A stretch of DNA of 64,000 nt. Origin: Spisula solida (lineage: Eukaryota; Mollusca; Bivalvia; Venerida; Mactridae). Every line of letters begins with the position of its first letter. Positions within the stretch are counted from its first letter, which is position 1. The DNA is taken from positions 8,122,001 through 8,186,000 of the forward strand of contig OX365948.1 in assembly GCA_947247005.1 (NCBI GenBank), given 5' to 3'. Positions 58,930 to 64,000 of the stretch are shown in pieces. The notes beneath the pieces were generated by a model. It worked only from the letters and a program-made list of their open reading frames with translations, had not been told where the DNA came from and did no database searches. The position numbers and the translations under genes were made by a program.

Positions 58930-59253
58930 CAATCAACTATCGTTATCTTAAACTCCCTTATATCGATTTTTTCCCGATTTTTCCACTTCTTTTTCTATAT
59001 GAATTCTCGAATTTCCTCTAAAAGTTTTTCGTTATCTCGATTTTTTTAGGTCCCAATAAACTAATTTGCTCCTAAAATCTTTTGGTTGTCTCGAAGTCGA
59101 GTTGTATCCAACCGGCGCCAGACACAATTAAACCCGTGTATTCCCATAACGTGACTTCGAACGTAGCATAATGGCTTTTGAACTTATCGAATTATCTCTA
59201 TGTGGAAGTAATTTTCACGGTCCCAAAGAATTAGAGATAATGAGAGTTTACTG
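58930..59253. mobile_element. Pogo/Tigger-like MITE, degenerate copy
   Basis: CAATCAACTATCGTTATCTT at the left and AGATAATGAGAGTTTACTG at the right, TA on both sides. A shorter, older relative of 52012-52662. Confidence 0.75.
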
Positions 59254-60406
59254 TACATGTATATTGAAAATGTATACATCATCTCCTTTACTCGTTATTT
59301 GAAAATTATTAGAAAATAACTGGAAAATTATTGACTTGTGACTTGATTACAGGTTATATACATTCATCTTGTTTCATATATCTATTACACGCTGTTGACG
59401 TCACTTCCTGCTATTATATAGAAGATCTTGCATGAATGCTCATTATACATACGAGATTTATTAAACAAGTGGACAAAATAATATGCCACAAGGCTTTGCC
59501 GAGAGTCATATTGTTTTTGTCAACGAGTTTAATAAACACTTGTATGTAATGAGCAAGAATGTAGGATTCTATTTATCACATAACCTTAGAGAGTGCTCAT
59601 TATCATTCAAAATGATGATGTACGCTGCATAGGTTTCAGACAAAATTCAGCGGTACAATGACCTGATCAAGGCATGGATTGGCTTACGTCAGACTAATTT
59701 AAATATTTATTGCACACTCTGGGAGTGCCAAACGATATTTACGGCATGGCTTTAAGGCACTGCTGGACGACAGGTTATGTGATAAAAGTAATTACCTAAT
59801 GTGTTGAAACAGTTTTTGGTACAGGATTAAATTAAATGATATAGCGGAATTCTGTTTTATTTAAATATATTACTTCAATTACAGAAAATCAAGGTAGAGT
59901 AACAGAGTGTTGACATGCTTTAGGTCTAGATGTAGTTTATTGTTTATTGTGATTTAGTCACTGACACTTTGCTATGTGATTATTAATATGTGTTGTGTGT
60001 GAACAGATAATTTGGTTTGACAAAAATCAAAGTGACCAAACACATTTAACATACTAGTAGGTCAGAAAAATGGTAACTTTTGTCACGATCTGTAACCCTC
60101 ATGCTTAATTTATTTACACATGTCAAAACTTATTTTGCCCCTGGTCAATGTTATTTTTTTCTTGGGATTGGGACAAGTGCCAAAATCAGTACCTGGTTCT
60201 CAAGTACTCGGACATTCTTTGGTACTCAGAAATAATTATTATGCATACTTGTGTATTTCCATGTTTATGTATTTTCCTTACACTTGCAATAAGCCACATT
60301 GCGGTGGTGAATCAGAATTGATGACATATTGTTCAAATTAATCTAAATCAAATTTCTCTGGAAGCCGGTTACATATTGCATGATAGGGTTAGCAACCGCT
60401 GATTTT
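59254..60406. other. Region with nested small foldbacks, no clear exon
   Basis: About 59430-59565 is a foldback (TTTATTAAACAAGTGGACAA against TTTTTGTCAACGAGTTTAAT). 59573-59585 and 59773-59785 are inverted TTATCACATAACC words bounding a ~213-base unit. No exon I can support. Confidence 0.5.
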
Positions 60407-61190
60407 TTGCTCACCTGTCACTCGAGCTTTTGTGATCGCTCTCCGTCTGTCCATTCGTTTTCGCTTCAACAATTCATTCAAACAACATCTCCTCCGAAAC
60501 CACTTCTCCGATTTCAAAATAATTTTACACACATGTTCCTTGGGTGACCCTCTACAGATTTCCTTTAAATAATGTGGATTCATCAAAAAACAAGGTTGCC
60601 AGGGGTTGGAGCTCTTTTTCTTATATATAGCTATATAGTGAAGTTTTGAAAATCTTCTTCTCCGTAACCACTGGTCCAATTTCAAAATAATTTTACACTA
60701 GTGTTCCTTGGGTGACCCTCTACAGAATTCCTTGAAATGATTTAGATTCGTCAAAAAACATGGCGCTCTGTTTCTTATATAGCTATATAGCAAAGTTTTG
60801 AAAATCTTCTTCTCTGGAACCGCTGGTCTGATTTCAAAATAATTGTACACGCATGTTCCTAGGGTTACCCTCCTTGAAATTCCTTGAAATAATTGTGATG
60901 CATAAAAAACATGGCTGCCACGGGATTGGGCTCTTTTCAAATAGTTATACAGTGAAGTTTTGCAAATCTTCTTCTCTGAAACCACTGGTCCGATTTCAAA
61001 AATAAATGTACACACATGTTCCTTGTGTGACCCTCCTTGAAATAATTTTAATTCTTCAAAAAACATGGCCCCCAGGGGGTGGGGCTCTTTTCCTATATAT
61101 CTAAATTATAAAACCTTAAACCACTGGTAAAATATCAAAATAATTTTGCTGATAGGTGAGCAATTTAGGGGGCCATCATGGCCCTCTTTT
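60407..61190. mobile_element. Repeat element with TTGCTCACCT ends and ~150-bp tandem core
   Basis: TTGCTCACCT at 60407 and AGGTGAGCAA at 61154-61163 are inverted. Beyond the right one is a hairpin GGGGGCCATCATGGCCCTC (61168-61186). Inside are about four diverged units with TTCTCCGAAACCACTGGTC, ATTTCAAAATAATTTTACAC, ATGTTCCTTGGGTGACCCTC and CAAAAAACATGGC. A terminal hairpin and tandem core again suggest a Helitron-like non-autonomous element. Minus-strand frames here are repeat artefacts. Confidence 0.65.
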
Positions 61191-61756
61191 ATATTTTTTT
61201 GAGTAGTCAAGTTTATACTGATTTCACTCATTATCAGTCCTATGATGAATATCTGGAAATCCATGATTTATGACAGGAATCAATGAATTGTAGTCTCCAT
61301 TAGCAAAAATCCAAAATTTGGTACATGATTACATTAAACATTATCTTAAAGGCGTATGTTGCAGTTGATGAGGGCAAATCTTCTTCAAATTTGCGTACAC
61401 AAGGGCAGATAACTTCTGAATGTGCATGGTGGCCGTCTGATTAATTTTCATATAATTTGGTTTTTAACATGATACATAATATAAAAATTATTTTGTTCAT
61501 ATACAAAGTTTAAACATTTTCTTTTAAGGGGAAAATTCTTACTCCAAAATTGCAGCATATGCCCTTAAACTGCTAGCATGGTACATTTGTATGTTTCAAT
61601 ATGATCATATCCTGATATGGGCCCTAATAGTAGGATTAGATACTTCCACAGATAACTGTATCAATAATAAAGAGTAAACAAACAAAAAATGGGTTTTTTT
61701 TTATAAAATTTATATCTTAAATACATGTATTAACATAAATTGTTATAAAAGATTTT
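61191..61756. other. Intergenic or intron sequence
   Basis: Apart from one end of the short foldback element at 61648-61678 (GATAACTGTATCAATAATAA), nothing is recognised. Confidence 0.4.
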
Positions 61757-63506
61757 TTTTAAGAAATAAAAATCTGTTCTTGTATTTTGTCGGTGAATAA
61801 AACATTGGCAGGCGTTTGGATGCAGAAAAATTAATAACGAGAGCATAGCACAAATTACAGTAAAACCTCGGTAATACGAGCAGCGATTATTCGAGCAACC
61901 GGCCTAATTCGAGCAAATTTCAAAGTCCCGACGAATTTGCTCTATATTACACATTAATTTATCCCTCTAACTCGAGTAAAGTTATTACGAGCATCCGGTC
62001 TAATTCGAGCGCAGGTGTCGGTCCAATCAACAATTTTCAACGATAATTAATTACCTTATCTCGAGGCAATCATCCGAGCGAAATTTCACACCGCCGAAAA
62101 ATGTCATACTAAATTTTGTTACGGTCCGTATTTTTCACACATCGTGATAATCACATTTTATGACAATAGCGTAATCCCTAACATTTAAATTGATTTCCGT
62201 ATTTTCAATTCGTTACATTAGACACGAAGTAAAAGATATTTAATTAATGAGCGTGATTTAAACAACACATACGTTTCAGAACAAGTTCAATAGGCAACAA
62301 TTGGGAACTTTAACACATACGAGAACTAGAATTATTAAATGCAACATCGTTGCTTTGAACGTACTGACTCGAACAGACTTTTAATTATCGTAAGATAAAC
62401 CGACGTACATGTAGGGCCGTACATGTAGACTCTTAAATATTTAGGCTCCGTTCGTTATAAAACTGCAAGTCAAAAATATTTCAAAACTTTTTCATATCCC
62501 GTATTTCATGAAAACCTGCGAATGTAAGCTTACGTACAGTGAAATTTCACGTGTCCGGTACTGAATAAGTGAAGTAAATCAAGTCCGCGATTAAATCCAA
62601 ATATAATCGAACAACCCTGAAGAATGAAAACATCGTCGACTTTGTAAAGTAGCAAATTAAATGTCAATTGAATCTACACTATGCGCAGATTGGCGAATTC
62701 ATACCGCAGTATGGAACTCTGACGTAACACTACTCCCAACTGTACCGGCAATTTCTTTGATGTGCGGCGCGTTTGAAGTCAGTCGTAAGACCACCGCGTT
62801 TGATGTCTCCAAATTGTCGCGCGCGTTTCAATTGGAAACCACAGGGATATAAACTCATTCAGCTAAACATCATGTCCTAAATAAATTATCATAGATAATA
62901 TAGTGCATGTTTTTTACTCAATGAGCCGTATCCCTGCGCTGAAAACTGGATCGACTTTGCATCCGGGTTTTATTTTATCACGTGCGATTTTTGTGCGTGG
63001 GTTTTGTTCAAACATGTAGGATCTATCGTGCGCTTTGGGTAATGTTATCTTTTTGCCGATCCGAACTTTTATTACAACCGTTAAATAGAGTTTGATATTT
63101 AATGTTAAATGATTCATTACGACTTTCATATGCAATTTGTTGAATTCGGCAAATGTCCACACGATTCAAATTGCGTGTAGACTTGATAAACAATGACAAT
63201 ATTCGTAGTTACTACCAAATATATGTAGCATACGTGTTTTCATTATAAACACAGTTACACTTAGTAATAACAACAATTCATCATAGACTTCGGATATTTC
63301 GAGCACCTGGCTTAACTCGAGCATTTGGCTTGTCCCGATGGGTCCTCGAGATAACGAGGTTTTACTGTATTTAATTTTCCACATCTGAACGAGTGGCTGT
63401 GTTTTATTCACCGAATAAAATACAAGAACAGAGTTTTTATTTCGATTCTAAACACAATAATATCCCGCACTATTTAACTACGCGCATTCAATTTCACCCA
63501 TTTTAC
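61757..63506. mobile_element. Palindromic MITE split by a nested insertion
   Basis: Left arm at 61757-61857 (AAGAAATAAAAATCTGTTCT, GTCGGTGAATAAAAC) and right arm at 63368-63506 (TTTAATTTTCCACATCTGAA, CAGAGTTTTTATTTCGA). Compared with the intact copy at 34514-34695, the break is exactly at the TA where the element 61858-63367 has inserted. Confidence 0.85.
61858..63367. mobile_element. Pogo/Tigger-like element, 1.5 kb, nested in a MITE
   Basis: Inverted ends CAGTAAAACCTCGGTAATAC and CGAGATAACGAGGTTTTACTG, with TA duplicated (61856-61857 and 63368-63369). Subterminal TCGAGCA words are repeated at both ends. The interior shows no DDE transposase or helix-turn-helix that I can read; the frame at 62661-62852 is not recognisable. 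Confidence 0.85.
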
Positions 63507-63516
63507 ATTGAACATA

Positions 63517-63978
63517 CAGTAGAACTTCGATGCCTCGAACTACCTTCGGACCGGGAAAATAGTTTGAGCCATCTACCTGTTCGAGACATCTATGGTATTC
63601 AAGAATATGCATGGGTATAAGTTCAAACAATTTCCTATTACAATGTAACTATTTAATTGATGTATAAGTGTTAAAAACTCGTTATACAATGCAGTTGAAC
63701 ACAAACAATTGTTAGGTACAGTTATTATCACAACTTGTCTCCGACTGCCTGCGGTCGAACAATGGATTTCAGCAGTCAATGAAAGGTGCGAAAACTTGTA
63801 TTGTTCGACTCATCTAAGGGTAAATCATAGCAAGGGACCGTGCAATCAGTTTGAGTGTTCAACCTAGATATTGTTTGAGTCATCTACTGTTTTACCATAT
63901 GAATAAAGAAGGGATTTTGCTGGGACCGAAGAACCAGTTCGAGGCATCTAGGGTGTTCGAGGCATCAAAGTTCTACTG
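63517..63978. mobile_element. Pogo/Tigger-like MITE, 462 bp
   Basis: CAGTAGAACTTCGATGCCTC at the left and GAGGCATCAAAGTTCTACTG at the right, flanked by TA (63515-63516 and 63979-63980). TTCGAGGCATC words are repeated near both ends. It directly follows the right arm of the split MITE. Confidence 0.85.
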
Positions 63979-64000
63979 TAATTTCACGCTAAATTGAGTG

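Noticed and set aside
59635..59745. Possible next CCDC78-like exon (frame reading KIQRYNDLIKAWIGLRQTNL after an AG)
   Set aside because: It lies within a unit bounded by inverted TTATCACATAACC words, has no good donor site, and I see no clear match to the CCDC78 C terminus. It is more likely repeat sequence.
60389..61066. 98- and 122-codon minus-strand open frames
   Set aside because: Repetitive peptide text comes from the tandem core of the repeat element at 60407-61190.
62661..62852. 63-codon frame as a transposase remnant of the nested pogo-like element
   Set aside because: No DDE or helix-turn-helix motif visible; length and composition fit chance.

Overview
This is an AT-rich, intron-rich, repeat-laden stretch of a metazoan nuclear genome. 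GT-AG introns, SRCR/EGF receptor architecture, tRNA-derived SINEs, pogo/hAT/mariner-like MITEs and a 'pearl'-type repeat (left flank, ~160-bp tandem core, ACGG-like microsatellite, short right end) point to a mollusc, most likely a bivalve. I cannot name the species.

Left part (about 1.4-9.9 kb, + strand): the 3' portion of a type I membrane receptor gene. In order it has two SRCR domains (each split over two exons), a laminin-type EGF, a calcium-binding EGF, one transmembrane helix and a cytoplasmic tail of about 170 residues rich in YxxI/L/M motifs. The exons join in phase into 507 visible residues. The 5' end (signal peptide) lies outside what I can identify. Introns carry a pearl-like element and a 55-bp minisatellite.

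Middle part (about 11.5-17.5 kb): an intact intronless lysosomal glucosylceramidase (GBA1/GH30) reading frame at 15793-17439. An inverted, broken copy of its 3' half sits 3-4 kb upstream (12430-13163) and is itself split by the 3' end of a LINE with a (TTCTG)n tail. Next to it are a 46-bp minisatellite and a decayed RNase H fragment of a non-LTR element.

17.5-31.5 kb is a transposon graveyard: a LINE reverse-transcriptase 3' end, remnants of an LTR-element gag (capsid-like region and zinc knuckles) split by a mariner-type MITE, SINEs, a hAT-like MITE with an 8-bp target duplication, and a 2.4-kb element with ~430-bp inverted ends and a 7-bp target duplication.

Right part (31.8 kb to beyond 58.5 kb, + strand): a large gene of which I can join 16 exons in phase into 813 residues. 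The N-terminal ~337 residues are a divergent kinesin motor (P-loop intact, switch I unrecognisable, switch II altered). The rest is coiled coil that closely resembles CCDC78, a protein of deuterosome-type centriole amplification, including the DUF4472-like segment and the EELLVAYR motif. The C-terminal exons are not found before the window ends. Introns contain a 22-bp minisatellite with dozens of AGGTCA half-sites, an eight-copy 39-bp repeat carrying splice-donor-like sequence, and many small foldback elements. The last 6 kb is a nest of pogo/Tigger-like MITEs, one inserted inside another MITE.
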